Source: an uncultured Planctomycetia bacterium (GTDB lineage: Bacteria > Planctomycetota > Phycisphaerae > FEN-1346 > JAACEH01). Taken from it: 64,000 nucleotides of DNA. Position numbers and translations under genes: made by a program. The stretch is taken from NCBI GenBank assembly GCA_903929765.1, contig CAIYVX010000105.1:57334-121333 (forward strand), given 5' to 3'. Shown here one piece after another: positions 52,499 through 63,387 of this stretch. The notes under the pieces were generated by a model. That model did no database searches. It was not told the DNA's origin and saw only the letters and a program-made list of their open reading frames with translations. Each line of letters starts with the position of its first letter. Within the stretch, counting starts at the first letter, position 1.

Positions 52499-53260
52499 TC
52501 AGGCAAGAACACAGAGGGGGGATTCCGTGTTCTTAGCCTGAGCGTGCGTCTGCTCGGTGCTTCCACCGTGCAGGGCATCCTCGACCCGCGTCAGCAACAC
52601 CGCGATATCAATTGGCTTCATCAGACAAGCCGCCGCCCCGCAACCGGCGATGTCCCGGACGACCTGCGGGGAATAGAAGGCCGTGACGGCGATGACCTGG
52701 GTTCCACTCGTCTCCGGTTTGGCCTTGATTCGCCGGCAGACTTCGTAGCCGTCCATGCCCGGCATCCGCAGGTCCAGAATTACCACGTCCGGCGACCAGG
52801 AGGCCACCAGGTCTCCGGCCGCGAAACCGTCGCAGGCGGTTCGCACTTCGAAGTCGGGACGTTCGAGCTTGATTTCCTCCGCCATCCAGCGGGCCACCGG
52901 TTCCTCGTCGTCGACCACCAGAATCTTTGGCGCCGAAGAAACCAGTGCTTCCGGAATGGGCAACCCCTGCCGTCTCAGAAAATAAACCAGGTCCTCGGCC
53001 CTGACCCGCCGGTGTCCGCCGGGCGTGCGGCCAGCCTTGAGTTTGCCGGCGTCGATCCAGTTGGCAATGGAGGCCACTGAGACTCCGAGCATCTCGGCTA
53101 CAGCGGTGGTGGACAATGGTGCACGACGAACTACCATTCCAGGTCTTTCAGCAGAATTCTGCAAGTCGGCCTCGGAGCCGTTCTCAACTTCCGTGCCCAG
53201 CTTGCCGGCCCGCAGTTGTATTTCCTTATCGTCCATGTTTTGGTTATCGGGCATTAGCAT
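52499..53260 (-). CDS. MerR/excisionase-type HTH fused N-terminally to a receiver domain
   Basis: STTAVAEMLGVSVASIANWIDAGKLKAGRTPGGHRRVRAEDL then ILVVDDEEPVARWM...VVILDLRMPGMDGYEV. Confidence 0.9.
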   Translation of the reverse strand: MLMPDNQNMDDKEIQLRAGKLGTEVENGSEADLQNSAERPGMVVRRAPLSTTAVAEMLGVSVASIANWIDAGKLKAGRTPGGHRRVRAEDLVYFLRRQGLPIPEALVSSAPKILVVDDEEPVARWMAEEIKLERPDFEVRTACDGFAAGDLVASWSPDVVILDLRMPGMDGYEVCRRIKAKPETSGTQVIAVTAFYSPQVVRDIAGCGAAACLMKPIDIAVLLTRVEDALHGGSTEQTHAQAKNTESPLCVLA

Positions 53261-53415
53261 TGTGATATTTAGGGAAAATTCGGAATTTGAAGAAAATTAT
53301 GGTTTTTGTGATTTCGGGTGGCGAAATCCCGGAGATCACTGGTAAAATCGTTGTTTATTCGTTCCCAACGGTCCTTTCGACAGGCAGATCTGATGAGACC
53401 GAGACGAGGCATGCC

Positions 53416-55323
53416 ATGAAACAATCCGGTGTTGAGAAGTTCCGCGGCGGCACGCCGATCCGGCTGCTTCTGGTCGAGGATGATCTGGTGTTCGCCTGTC
53501 TGCTGAAAGACATGCTGGCCAGCGCCTATTCCGGGCAGTACCAGATGGAAATCGCGCCCGGCCTCGCGCAGGCGGAGGCGCTGGTGAGGGCCCACGATTT
53601 CTCGGCTATCCTCCTGGATCTGTCGCTGCCGGATTCTCAGGGTCTCGAGACCGTCGACCGTCTAGTTAAGGCCGCCCGGCACACCCCGCTCGTGGTTCTC
53701 ACCGGACTGGACGATGACACCGTTGCGGAGGAGGCCATTCGCCGCGGCGCCCAGGACTACCTGCGCAAAAACCATATCGAGACGGCCTCCTTCGCCAGGG
53801 CCATTCGCTATGCCATCGAACGCAAGTGGGCCGAAGAACAGTTGCGCCGGTCGGAAGACGAACTCCGCAAAGCCCAACAAGTGGCCCACGTCGGCAGTTG
53901 GACCTGGTATATCCAGGCGGATCGGATGGAGTGGTCGGACGAAATGTACCGTATCTTCGGACTAGAAAAGGAGGGCGCTGCGGTCGCCATGAGCGAGGTG
54001 CTTGCCCGGGCCATCCACCCCGAAGATCGGACCAAAGTTGAGGAGGCCAACAGCAAGGTCATCCACCAGAAGATGTTTCTGCCCCTGGAATACCGCGTTC
54101 TCTGGCCCGACGGTTCCGTTCACGTTATCTGGGCCAAGGCCGGCGAATTAATTTTAGATGCGGCGGGAGAACCGGCCATTCTGACCGGCATTACTCAGGA
54201 CATCACCGAACGCAAACAGGCCGAGGAACGCTTTCGCTCGCTCATCGAACACAGTCATGACGCGATCACCTTGCTGGCCGCGGATGGGACGGTCATGTAC
54301 GATTCGCCCTCCATTTCGCGTGTCCTGGGTTATGAACCCACGGAGCGGCTGGGGCGATGCGTCTTCGATTATGCCGTTCCTGAGGAGCGGCAGAAGATGG
54401 CCCAGGGCTTCGCCCTGTTCGTGTCGCAGCCGGACGCGGTCATACCGTCACTGTTGCGCATGCGGCACAAAGACGGCACCCTGCGTGAGATCGAGGGAGT
54501 GCGGACCAACCTGTTGCATGTGCCGGCGGTTCGTGCGGTGGTGGTCAATTATCGCGACATCACCGAACGCAAAAAGTTGCAGGAGCAACTACTCCAGGCC
54601 CAGAAGATGGAGGCCATCGGCCAACTGGCCGGCGTAGCTCACGACTTCCGCAACCAGTTGACCGTCATCAAGGGTTACGCGGAAAGACTGTTGCGCCGGT
54701 CGCTGGTCAAGGACGAGGGCCGGGAACCGGTCGAGGAAATCCTCAAGGCCGCCGCCCGGTCCACGGCCACGACCAGCCTCCTGCTCTCTTTCGCCCGCAA
54801 ACAGACGCTTCAGCCCCAGATCGTCAACCTGGCCGAAGAAGTCGCCGATCTGGCCAAGACCTTGCCCAACATTATCGGCGAGGACGTCCGTTTCTCCTTC
54901 GTTCGCGGCGCGGACCCCTGCCACGCCCACCTCGACCCCGACCTATTTCACCAGGCCCTGATGAACCTGGCTAACAACGCCCGGGACGCCATGCCCGGCG
55001 GCGGAACACTGGTCATCGAGACCGCCGCCGTTGAACTCCCGGCTCTGGCCCTCCAGAGTCATCCGGAATTTGCCCCGGGCCGCTACGTCATGGTGCGCGT
55101 CACCGATACCGGCCTGGGCATGTCCGAAGAACTGCGTATAAAAATCTTCGACCCGTTCTTCACCACCAAGGACGTCGGAAAGGGCACTGGGCTGGGACTC
55201 TCCATGGTCTACGGGTTCATCAACCAGAGCCGCGGGTTTATAGAACTGGAGAGCATACCAGGCCAGGGCAGCACCTTCCGGCTCTACTTCCCCGTAGCTG
55301 ACCCTGCCGCCGGCACGCCGTGA
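53416..55323 (+). CDS. REC-PAS-PAS sensor histidine kinase
   Basis: [20 protein letters not shown] motifs; [30 protein letters not shown]. Confidence 0.93.
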   Translation: MKQSGVEKFRGGTPIRLLLVEDDLVFACLLKDMLASAYSGQYQMEIAPGLAQAEALVRAHDFSAILLDLSLPDSQGLETVDRLVKAARHTPLVVLTGLDDDTVAEEAIRRGAQDYLRKNHIETASFARAIRYAIERKWAEEQLRRSEDELRKAQQVAHVGSWTWYIQADRMEWSDEMYRIFGLEKEGAAVAMSEVLARAIHPEDRTKVEEANSKVIHQKMFLPLEYRVLWPDGSVHVIWAKAGELILDAAGEPAILTGITQDITERKQAEERFRSLIEHSHDAITLLAADGTVMYDSPSISRVLGYEPTERLGRCVFDYAVPEERQKMAQGFALFVSQPDAVIPSLLRMRHKDGTLREIEGVRTNLLHVPAVRAVVVNYRDITERKKLQEQLLQAQKMEAIGQLAGVAHDFRNQLTVIKGYAERLLRRSLVKDEGREPVEEILKAAARSTATTSLLLSFARKQTLQPQIVNLAEEVADLAKTLPNIIGEDVRFSFVRGADPCHAHLDPDLFHQALMNLANNARDAMPGGGTLVIETAAVELPALALQSHPEFAPGRYVMVRVTDTGLGMSEELRIKIFDPFFTTKDVGKGTGLGLSMVYGFINQSRGFIELESIPGQGSTFRLYFPVADPAAGTP

Positions 55324-55400
55324 ATTCACCTCCTTCCGTATCGAGTCGAAGCCACCGCGATGGTCATCACACGTTATGGGACCTGCGCGGTTCGGACGGA

Positions 55401-55529
55401 CTAGAGCATTTCACGATTGAATGGTTACTTCCAGGGTGCCACACCTTGGCCCCCGGCTGTATGGGGGCAAGGTGTGTGGAAGGCCGGCATACTTTCCCAG
55501 AGAGAAAACCCCATCGTTAACTGCTCTAG
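55401..55529. mobile_element. 129-bp MITE-like element with TIRs CTAGAGCATTTCACGAT / CTAGAGCAGTTAACGAT enclosing a REP palindrome
   Basis: 15/17 TIR identity; interior GGTGCCACACCTTGGCCCCCGGCTGTATGGGGGCAAGGTGTGT. Confidence 0.75.
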
Positions 55530-55694
55530 CCATAGGGGATAAACGATGTCATTCCTTCAATATTAGCCGATGGCCTGCCTTCGAAACGCCGATACAATAG
55601 CTAAGAAGGAATGCCGCAGCACGCGAGTGCTATCGCTCTGCCATGGGCCGCTGCGCCTGTTGGGGCATAGGGTGTGAGCCAGGAGGGCTCGAAC

Positions 55695-56075
55695 ATGACC
55701 ACCGTCATCGTGGCTCACCGTCATCTGATGGTGCGGCAATGTCTGGAATTCCGCTTGGGACAGGAGAGAGACTTCCGGGTTGTCGGCGCGACGGATCGCC
55801 TCGAAGACGTGCCCGGACTGCTTCGGAACTCGTCCGCCGACGTGCTGCTGCTTGATCTCGGATTGGCGGGGGACCAACTCGAAGCCCTCCTGGATTTGTC
55901 GCGCCGCCGGCCGAAACCACGCCTCCTGGTTTTGGGCGAAGATTTCGACGAAGAGCAGCGGAAACAATATCTTTGCGCCGGCGTTCAATACCTGATCGCC
56001 GAGTCCGATGGCCTCGAAGCCCTCCTGGTCCTGATCCGGAAGTTAGCTGCGGACACATCTTCCTCTTCCCCTTGA
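55695..56075 (+). CDS. Stand-alone degenerate receiver (pseudo-receiver) protein
   Basis: MTTVIVAHRHLMVRQCLEFRLGQE...VLLLDLGLAGDQ...; similar layout to the 51660..52307 receiver but no HTH. Confidence 0.75.
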   Translation: MTTVIVAHRHLMVRQCLEFRLGQERDFRVVGATDRLEDVPGLLRNSSADVLLLDLGLAGDQLEALLDLSRRRPKPRLLVLGEDFDEEQRKQYLCAGVQYLIAESDGLEALLVLIRKLAADTSSSSP

Positions 56076-56226
56076 AACTGCCACGGCCAATACCGGAATT
56101 ACGCGTACGCAATGCTGTTTCTTTTTGACCGTTGGGCCTTGTCGTTTGACCGTAGCATGGTCATAATCATTAGGTTATGATCGTTTGTTCAGGAAGACGC
56201 GAACGCTGAAAAAGGAGTGTGGACGC

Positions 56227-59200
56227 ATGACGTCATTCACTCGGCGGTTGACGGTCGCGTTCGCGGCAGTGTTCCTGGCCTTGCTTGCCGCGGGCTTCTG
56301 GTTCTATCACAGCCAGGAGCAGCAACTGCGCGGCGAAGTCGAAGCTACACTCCAATCCGTGGTCAAGTTGAAGGCCGACGAGATCAGCCAGTGGCGGGCG
56401 GAGCGGCTGGCGGATGCGGCCGTGCTGGCGGAAAGCCCGTTTCTGGCCGATGCCGCCGCGCACCCCACCGCCTTGGCCAAAGAACGTCTGCTGACCCGCT
56501 TCCATTCCTTGCAGCAACACTACCACTATCACGACGTTCTGCTGTTGAACAACCTGGGTCAGGTGTTGCTGAGCCTTTCCGGCGGAACCGTCACCCTCGA
56601 TGAGGGGTCGAGGCAGGCTTTGGCCGTCGCCTTGCGGGAGCGAAGGCCGGTCATGAGCGACCTGCATGTCGGGCCAGGCCAAGTGCCGCACCTCGACGTC
56701 GTGGCGCCACTGCTGGGGGCGGACGTGAGCCCGTCTGGTCCAAGCTGGGCAATCATCCTGCAAAGTGACGCCGGACAAATGCTCTATCCCCTGCTTCAGT
56801 CCTGGCCCACGCCGGCGCAGAGTGCGGAGTCCCTGCTGGTTCGCCGGGATGGCGATGCTGTCCTGTTCCTGAATGACCTGCGGTTCCAGACCGACACAGC
56901 CCTGAAACTGCGCCTGCCGCTGACACGGACGGATCTACCGGCGGTCATGGCGGTGCAGGGCCGCGAGGGCGTGGTCGAGGGGATCGATTACCGCGGGGTA
57001 CCAGTGCTCTCGGTGCTCAAGGCGGTTCCCGACTCGCCGTGGTATCTGGTGGCCAAGGTGGATACGGAGGAAGCTTTGGCGGTCTGGCGGACCCGATCGG
57101 CATTGATCGTCGGTCTGGTGTTGGTGCTCCTGCTGGCGGCGTGTGCGGCGGCGGGGCTGGTTTGGCAGCATAGCCGCAAGCGGCACTACCTGGCCTTGCT
57201 GGAGGCGGAAAAGGCTCGTCTCCAGAGCGAGGAACGCTACCGGATCACGCTGCTGAGCATCGGCGACGGAGTGATCGCCACAGACGGCGCCGGGCGGGTG
57301 GACCTGCTGAACCCGGTGGCGGAAGCGCTCACCGGGTGGCGGCAGGAGGAGGCCCGCACCCGACCGGTCGAGGAAGTATTCAACATCGTCAACGAAAAAA
57401 CGCGGCAGACGGCGGAGAATCCGGTGACTCGGGTGCTCAAAGAGGGCGTGGTGGTCGGGCTGGCCAATCACACGGCCCTGATTGCCCGCGACGGCCGCGA
57501 GTGCCCCATCGCCGACAGCGGTTCGCCCATCCGCGACGAAACGGGCGAGACCACTGGTGTAGTCCTGGTTTTCCGCGACCAGACGGTCGAGCGGGCCTCG
57601 CAGCGGGCGCTGGAGGTGGAGCGGAACCATCTGCACGCGATCATGTCGGCCTCGCCGGTGGGCCTGCTGGTCCTGGACGAGACGGAACAGATCGTCGACG
57701 CCAATCCGGCGGCGGAGCGGATGTTCGGCAAGAAACTGGCGGATTGTCAAAGGCTCCGCTGCGGGGACTTTCTCTCCTGTGTGCGCCGCCATGAGGATCC
57801 TCGCGGCTGCGGGAATTCGCCGCAATGTCCGAGCTGCCAACTTTATGCGGCTATCCGGAACGTCCTGGCCGGCGGCGCCGGCATTCACGACCAGGACATG
57901 GAAGCCTGGATTGATTCCGAGCAGGGCCGGCAGAAGATCTGGCTTACTTTCAGTATTGAGCCGGTGGTGCTGAACGGGCGGCGGCACGCGGTGATGGCCC
58001 TGGATGACATTACCCACCGAAAGCAGGCTGAATATTCCCTGGAAGTTTCTGAGACCAAGTACCGGCGGCTGTTCGAGGCGTCGCGAGACGGCGTTCTGAT
58101 TCTGGACGCCGAGAGCGGACGTATTGTCGAAGTGAATCCCTTCCTGCTGGAGTTGCTGGGGCTGCCGCGCGAGCAACTCCTGGGGCAGACCCTCTGGGAG
58201 ATCGGGGCCTTCAGCGACATCGTGGCCAACCGTGATTCGTTCCTGAAACTACAGGCCGAAGGCTACGTGCGCTACGAAAATCTGCCGCTCCGAGCCAAGG
58301 ACGGGCAATCCATCGCGGTGGAATTCGTCAGCAACGTGTATGCCGTGGATGGCCACAAGGTGATTCAGTGCAATATCCGGGACATCACAGAGCGGAAGCG
58401 GGCCGAGGAAGCTCTGGCCGAATCGCGACATTTCCTGGAGTCTTGTCTGGATGCGCTATCCGCCAACATTGCCGTTATCGACAAAACCGGCCGGATCATT
58501 GCCGTGAACCAGCGCTGGCGGGATTTCGCCCGGGCCAACGGGGCGGAGGAGGCGAAGGTTTGTGAAGGAGCCGACTACCTGGCGGTCTGCGCTGCCGCGA
58601 CGAGCGAATCCGCCGAGGGGGCCCAGGCCTTTGCCGAAGCGATTCGAGCGGTTATCTCCGGCAGAATAACGAACTACGCCGAGGAGTACGCCTGTCACAG
58701 CCCCAACGAGCAGCGGTGGTTCAGCGGGAGCCTGACGGTGTTCCCCGGCGAGGGTCCCAGGCGCGTGGTCATCTCGCACGAGAATATCACCGATAAGTAC
58801 CTGGCGGTGGAAGCGGTACGGGAGAATTCGGCCCGACTGGACCTGGCGTTGCAGTCGGCGCAAATGGGCGTGTGGGGTCTGGACCTGATCGAAAACAAGC
58901 GCCGTTTCGACGACCAGGCCTGCCGCCTGCTGGGGATTGACCCGAAGACCTTCCTGGGTACGCCGGAGGAATTCTACTCGGTGGTGCATCCGGACGACCG
59001 CGAGAAGTTGAAGGCGGCCATGGCGAGCACCATCCACGAGGACCAGTTCTACGAAGTCGATTACCGGGTGGTGTGGCCAGACGGCAGCAGCCACGACATC
59101 ACCACCCGTGGCCGGTTGTACCGCGACCCGACCGACCGCCCGGTGAGAATCAACGGGGGCATCTGGGACATCACCAGGCACAAGCTGGCGGAGGAAGCCC

Positions 59201-60732
59201 TGCGGGAGAGCGAGACACGCTTCCGCTCGTTAATCGAGGCGGCGCCGGAGGCGGTTTTTGTCCAGAGCGACGACCGGTATGTTTATATAAATCCGGCGGG
59301 CTGCCGGCTGTACGGCATCACGAAGCCGGAGGAGTTAGTCGGCACGGCGTTCATGGAGCGAATGGCTCCGGAATATCGGGAGGCGATCCGGGAGCGCGTC
59401 CGGCTCCAGGTTGAGAAAAACCAGCCCGCGCCGCTGATGGAGCAGGAACATCTCCGCGTGGACGGTTCACGGGTTCAGGTCGAGACGACGGCGGTGCCCA
59501 TCCGCTTCCAGGGCCGGGCGGCGCATCTGGTCTTTATCCGCGACATCACAGCCCGCAAGGAGTTGGAGCAGCAACTGCTCCAGGCCCAAAAGATGGAGGC
59601 CATCGGGCAACTGGCCGGCGGCGTGGCCCATGATTTCCGCAACCAACTGACGGTGATCAAGGGCTATGGCGAGAGGCTCTTGCGGCGGTTCCTGGTCAAG
59701 GACGAGGGACGCGAGATTATGGAAGAAATCCTGCGGGCCACCGAACGTTCGACCCAGCTCACGGGGCAGTTGCTGGCTTTCAGCCGCAAGCAGACCTTCC
59801 ACCTGCAGCATGTGGACCTGGGCGACCTGATCGCGGAATTCAGCACGAGTCTGTCGCAGATGGTCGGCGAGGACATGACCTGGTCAATTAATTCCTGTGC
59901 CACGCGCTGCCTGGTGGAGATCGATCCGGGGCAGTTTCAGCAGGCCCTCATCAACCTGGTGTCCAACGCCCACGATGCTATGCCCAAGGGGGGCAAGTTG
60001 AAGATCGCCACGACGATTGTTCAGGAACTGAAGGCGGGCTTCCGCCAGAAACATCCCGAAGCCCAACCGGGCGCGTACAGCGTGGTCGAGATAAGCGATA
60101 CCGGTTGTGGCATGGACGAGGCAACGCTGGCCCACCTGTTTGAGCCGTTCTTCACGACCAAGCCGGTGGGCCAGGGCACGGGCCTGGGCCTGGCGATGGT
60201 TTACGGTTTCGTCAAGCAGAGCAACGGTCTGATCGAGGTGGAAAGCCGTCCGGGCCAGGGCACGACCTTCCGGCTCTATTTTCCCCAGTCCGAGCCGGAG
60301 GGCGCGGCCGAGAGCGAACCTGAGCCGACGGTCGAGGTGTCGCACAGCCCGGGCGACATTCTCCTGGTCGAGGATGAGCGGCTTGTTCGTCGCATCCTGG
60401 CGGACTCGTTGCAGGAGGTCGGTTACACTGTGACGGAGGCGACCAATGCGGCCGAGGCGCTGGTTTTGATCAACCGACCGGAGAACCATTTTGATCTGTT
60501 GGTGACGGACGTGGTCATGCCGGGTGGCAGCGGCGTCGACCTGGCCAAGAGTGTGCATATGGCCCGGCCAGACCTGCCGATCCTGTTTCTCTCCGGTTAT
60601 GCCGGCAAAGAACTGTCCAAACGCGGCGTGGAGTTGGATCCACAGCACGTGTTGGTCAAGCCGGTCAGCCACGAGGACTTCGTGACCCGCGTTCATCAAC
60701 TGCTGGCTGAGGCCAGAGGCCGGCATTCGTAA
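56227..60732 (+). CDS. Large multi-PAS hybrid sensor histidine kinase with C-terminal receiver
   Basis: TM/extracellular N-terminus, multiple PAS/PAC ([12 protein letters not shown]), [51 protein letters not shown]...[13 protein letters not shown]. Confidence 0.93.
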   Translation: MTSFTRRLTVAFAAVFLALLAAGFWFYHSQEQQLRGEVEATLQSVVKLKADEISQWRAERLADAAVLAESPFLADAAAHPTALAKERLLTRFHSLQQHYHYHDVLLLNNLGQVLLSLSGGTVTLDEGSRQALAVALRERRPVMSDLHVGPGQVPHLDVVAPLLGADVSPSGPSWAIILQSDAGQMLYPLLQSWPTPAQSAESLLVRRDGDAVLFLNDLRFQTDTALKLRLPLTRTDLPAVMAVQGREGVVEGIDYRGVPVLSVLKAVPDSPWYLVAKVDTEEALAVWRTRSALIVGLVLVLLLAACAAAGLVWQHSRKRHYLALLEAEKARLQSEERYRITLLSIGDGVIATDGAGRVDLLNPVAEALTGWRQEEARTRPVEEVFNIVNEKTRQTAENPVTRVLKEGVVVGLANHTALIARDGRECPIADSGSPIRDETGETTGVVLVFRDQTVERASQRALEVERNHLHAIMSASPVGLLVLDETEQIVDANPAAERMFGKKLADCQRLRCGDFLSCVRRHEDPRGCGNSPQCPSCQLYAAIRNVLAGGAGIHDQDMEAWIDSEQGRQKIWLTFSIEPVVLNGRRHAVMALDDITHRKQAEYSLEVSETKYRRLFEASRDGVLILDAESGRIVEVNPFLLELLGLPREQLLGQTLWEIGAFSDIVANRDSFLKLQAEGYVRYENLPLRAKDGQSIAVEFVSNVYAVDGHKVIQCNIRDITERKRAEEALAESRHFLESCLDALSANIAVIDKTGRIIAVNQRWRDFARANGAEEAKVCEGADYLAVCAAATSESAEGAQAFAEAIRAVISGRITNYAEEYACHSPNEQRWFSGSLTVFPGEGPRRVVISHENITDKYLAVEAVRENSARLDLALQSAQMGVWGLDLIENKRRFDDQACRLLGIDPKTFLGTPEEFYSVVHPDDREKLKAAMASTIHEDQFYEVDYRVVWPDGSSHDITTRGRLYRDPTDRPVRINGGIWDITRHKLAEEALRESETRFRSLIEAAPEAVFVQSDDRYVYINPAGCRLYGITKPEELVGTAFMERMAPEYREAIRERVRLQVEKNQPAPLMEQEHLRVDGSRVQVETTAVPIRFQGRAAHLVFIRDITARKELEQQLLQAQKMEAIGQLAGGVAHDFRNQLTVIKGYGERLLRRFLVKDEGREIMEEILRATERSTQLTGQLLAFSRKQTFHLQHVDLGDLIAEFSTSLSQMVGEDMTWSINSCATRCLVEIDPGQFQQALINLVSNAHDAMPKGGKLKIATTIVQELKAGFRQKHPEAQPGAYSVVEISDTGCGMDEATLAHLFEPFFTTKPVGQGTGLGLAMVYGFVKQSNGLIEVESRPGQGTTFRLYFPQSEPEGAAESEPEPTVEVSHSPGDILLVEDERLVRRILADSLQEVGYTVTEATNAAEALVLINRPENHFDLLVTDVVMPGGSGVDLAKSVHMARPDLPILFLSGYAGKELSKRGVELDPQHVLVKPVSHEDFVTRVHQLLAEARGRHS

Positions 60733-60796
60733 GAAGGCTCAGGCACTTCCCCCTGCTCCATGATTTCCCGACGGCGGCCTCACAGTCCTCGGAATC

Positions 60797-60842
60797 CGGG
60801 TGCCACACTTTGAAGCCCGACGAAGTCGGGCCAAAGTGTGTA
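60797..60842. repeat. REP-like palindrome GGGTGCCACACTTTGAAGCCCGACGAAGTCGGGCCAAAGTGTGT
   Basis: Nested arms GCCCGAC/GTCGGGC and CACACTTTG/AAAGTGTG; same family as those in 51413-51653 and 55401-55529. Confidence 0.85.
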
Positions 60843-60876
60843 CTTCTTCCGTTGTTGTTTCTTCTCAGTCCGTCCT

Positions 60877-60980
60877 TAACGTTGGGTGGCCTGGTCCGGC
60901 GCAGACGGGTCATGAATAATTACCTCATGAGCGCCAGTTCTTCATGGCCTGACTTCGTCAGACCATGCCACCCACCGTTA
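60877..60980. repeat. Inverted-repeat element with ~20-bp arms (TAACGTTGGGTGGCCTGGTC / GACCATGCCACCCACCGTTA)
   Basis: Arms 18/20 complementary; inner CATGGCCTGACTTCGTCAGACCATG palindrome. Confidence 0.75.
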
Positions 60981-60999
60981 TGGGCCTGGGCAACAGCGC

Positions 61000-61037
61000 A
61001 AAAAACGACGGGAGACCGTTGGTTCGGTCTCCCGTCG
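61000..61037 (-). terminator. Intrinsic terminator of the flagellin gene
   Basis: Minus strand CGACGGGAGACC-loop-GGTCTCCCGTCG followed by T6. Confidence 0.85.
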
Positions 61038-61120
61038 GCGAATGGTATTCGCTAGCCCCGGAGCGTCTGCGGCTGGCCCGTCGTACGGGAGCCGGTCCAT
61101 CCCGGAACCTTAAGCCGTTA

Positions 61121-62611
61121 CTATATGTTCTTCAGCAGCGACAGCACCAGTTGCGGGTTCGAGTTCGCGGCCGCCAGCACGCTGGTGCCGGCCTGTTCGA
61201 GAATCTGGGCCTTGCTCATGTTGGCCGTTTCGGCGGCGTAGTTGGTGTCCGTGATGGTGGAATTGGCGCTGGTAATGTTGTCGAGCGTGGTGTTCAGCGA
61301 GGCGATCTGCGGCGCCAGCGTGTTGCTCTGAACGGCGCCGATTTGACCGCGAAGGGTCGAGACCTGGGTGATGGCCGAGTTGACGATGTTCGCCGCTGCC
61401 GCGAAGTTGCCGGTCGACAGGGCATTCGTCCCGCCGGTCTTGAGGGTGCTCAGGAAGCCGGTGGCCGTATTGCCCAGGTTGTTCGAGGCGGCGTTGCTGA
61501 TGCCGAGGGCAACCTGGTTGCCGGTGTTGATCTGGGCACCGACCTGGAACTTCGCACCACCCTGAAGGATGTTGAAAGATCCGGCGGCGGTTTGCACGTT
61601 CGCCGCGGCGATGGTAAAGGTGAAGTTGAGGCCGGACTGGTTAACCGTGACATTCAAACCGTTCACCGAAACGCCAGTGGCTGTGCCGTTGACCGTAACC
61701 GCGGCGTCCGAACCCTTGGACGTATTGGTGACCGTACCACCGTTGGCGTCCGTGACCTGGATGTTGCCACCGGTCGCACTGATGACCGTGCCCGAACCGT
61801 AGGCGGCGACAGCGCCGGTGGAATCGGTTGAAGTGAAGTCGGTCGTGGTGGCCGTCGTTCCGTCCACCGCGGCCTTGATGCCCGTCTGAGCCGTCAAGGC
61901 GTTCACGTCGGCGATGAGAGTGGCCTGCGTGGCAACGTCACCAGCCGTCAAGGTCAACTGGGCGGAGCCGAGAGCGCCGGTGAGGGTAACCGTCGAACCA
62001 GCCGTGAGCAACGCCCGGTTTGCCGCCGTGAGTTGAAGTTGGGCCTGCTTCATGCTGGGACCGGCCGCCGTACGAGAGTCGACCGAGTAGTTGACCGCCG
62101 TGCTGGCGCCGTTGAACACCGCCTGGCTGATGTTTAAAGAGGCCGCGGTGATGTCGGTGTTAGTCACGCCCGTGGTCTTGTAGCCCAGCGTGCCGTCGAG
62201 CAGATTGGTGCCGTTGAATTGGGTCGTGTTGGCGATACGGTCGATGCTCGAGATGGCCTGGTCGATCTGCATCTGGTTGGCCGCCGTCTGGGAAGAGGAC
62301 ATGCCGCCCGTGCTGGCCGCCGTGTCAACCATCCCTTGAATCGTCAGGAGCAGACTGCTGGTCTGGCTCAGGGCGCCTTCGGCCGTGCCCAACATGTTGT
62401 TGGCCTGGGTGGCGTTGGTGATGGCCGAATTGAGGGCCGTCATCTGCGACTGCATGGCCTGGCTGGCGATCAGGCCGGCCGGGTTGTCCGAGCCGCTGTT
62501 GATCTGCAAGCCGGTCGACAGCCGCTGCAAGCTGGTGTTCATCTGGTTCGACGCTTTGGCAAGGTTCTGCTGCGCAATCATACTGGCGACGTTCGTGTTA
62601 ATAGTTGTCAT
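61121..62611 (-). CDS. Flagellin
   Basis: MTTINTNVASMIAQQNLAKASNQMNTSLQRLSTGLQINSGSDNPAGLIASQAMQSQ; C-terminal ETANMSKAQILEQAGTSVLAAANSNPQLVLSLL. Confidence 0.97.
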   Translation of the reverse strand: MTTINTNVASMIAQQNLAKASNQMNTSLQRLSTGLQINSGSDNPAGLIASQAMQSQMTALNSAITNATQANNMLGTAEGALSQTSSLLLTIQGMVDTAASTGGMSSSQTAANQMQIDQAISSIDRIANTTQFNGTNLLDGTLGYKTTGVTNTDITAASLNISQAVFNGASTAVNYSVDSRTAAGPSMKQAQLQLTAANRALLTAGSTVTLTGALGSAQLTLTAGDVATQATLIADVNALTAQTGIKAAVDGTTATTTDFTSTDSTGAVAAYGSGTVISATGGNIQVTDANGGTVTNTSKGSDAAVTVNGTATGVSVNGLNVTVNQSGLNFTFTIAAANVQTAAGSFNILQGGAKFQVGAQINTGNQVALGISNAASNNLGNTATGFLSTLKTGGTNALSTGNFAAAANIVNSAITQVSTLRGQIGAVQSNTLAPQIASLNTTLDNITSANSTITDTNYAAETANMSKAQILEQAGTSVLAAANSNPQLVLSLLKNI

Positions 62612-62670
62612 TTAAGCCAACCTCCTTGTTTATTGGTCCGTTACTGGTTCGATCCTTCTTCCATTTCGAT

Positions 62671-62697
62671 GCATCTTCGAGGCCACCGTAAACTTGA
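62671..62697 (-). promoter_or_regulatory. Candidate sigma28-type flagellar promoter TCAAGTTT-N11-GAAGATGC upstream of flagellin
   Basis: -35 7/8 match to TAAAGTTT; -10 only ~4/8 match to GCCGATAA; 11-nt spacing. Confidence 0.35.
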
Positions 62698-62999
62698 CAG
62701 CCGGTCGATCGTTCCGGCCAAAAGCCGACTTTGGCCTCGAATCGCCCCTGCATCCCAGGGAGCCAACGCTCGACACTGCCTGACGCCCAACGCGCCAAAC
62801 ATTCCTGCACCACGGTTTCCGAGAGCGCCGCAAATCCTTTTCGGCGTCCGCCTGGCGGCTTACCTCCTTATGCCAGACGGCTGATCCTCTCCGCTCATGC
62901 CCCGGACCGGTCCCCGGCCCATAACTGAAGTGGTGCATACCTCATCGGCGCAGCACCATGGATTCTCCATGGGGTAAACCCCTATAGTGGCCCAGCGAT

Positions 63000-63387
63000 G
63001 TTGCACTGCTCAGAATGAACTGTTTTCGAGCTATCGGGCAATCGATCACTCTCCGACAGTCCTCAATGGTGTGCCCGCAGATTTCCCCGGCTTCGACCTT
63101 GCGAACCTGATGAGTAAGATAGCGGTTTCAGGCTGGTTGCAGGCATCCTTGACGGTCAGTTCGCCTCATGGTATACTCGTTGCTTGAGGTGTTTTGCCGG
63201 CAGGTAGGTCGGCGGCGATGTCGAGATAGCACTGTAGTGCGACTTGCGGATCGTACCAGACGCCGAAAAAATGAACCCTGCCGCGTTTTTTCTTGTACCA
63301 CTGACCATTCGGAGGTGCGGTCTGCGGGAATGACGGATACGGTTTGGCAGGTTTGCTGTTTTGTCGCGGCACATGAGTTAGCGACAT
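63000..63387 (-). pseudogene. Decayed tyrosine integrase N-terminus (planctomycete-type)
   Basis: KPAKPYPSFPQTAPPNGQWYKKKRGRVHFFGVWYDPQVALQCYLDIAADLPAGKTPQ, in-frame TGA, then GELTVKDACNQ in the same frame and HQVRKVEAGEICGHTIEDCRRVID in another; no catalytic domain. Confidence 0.65.
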
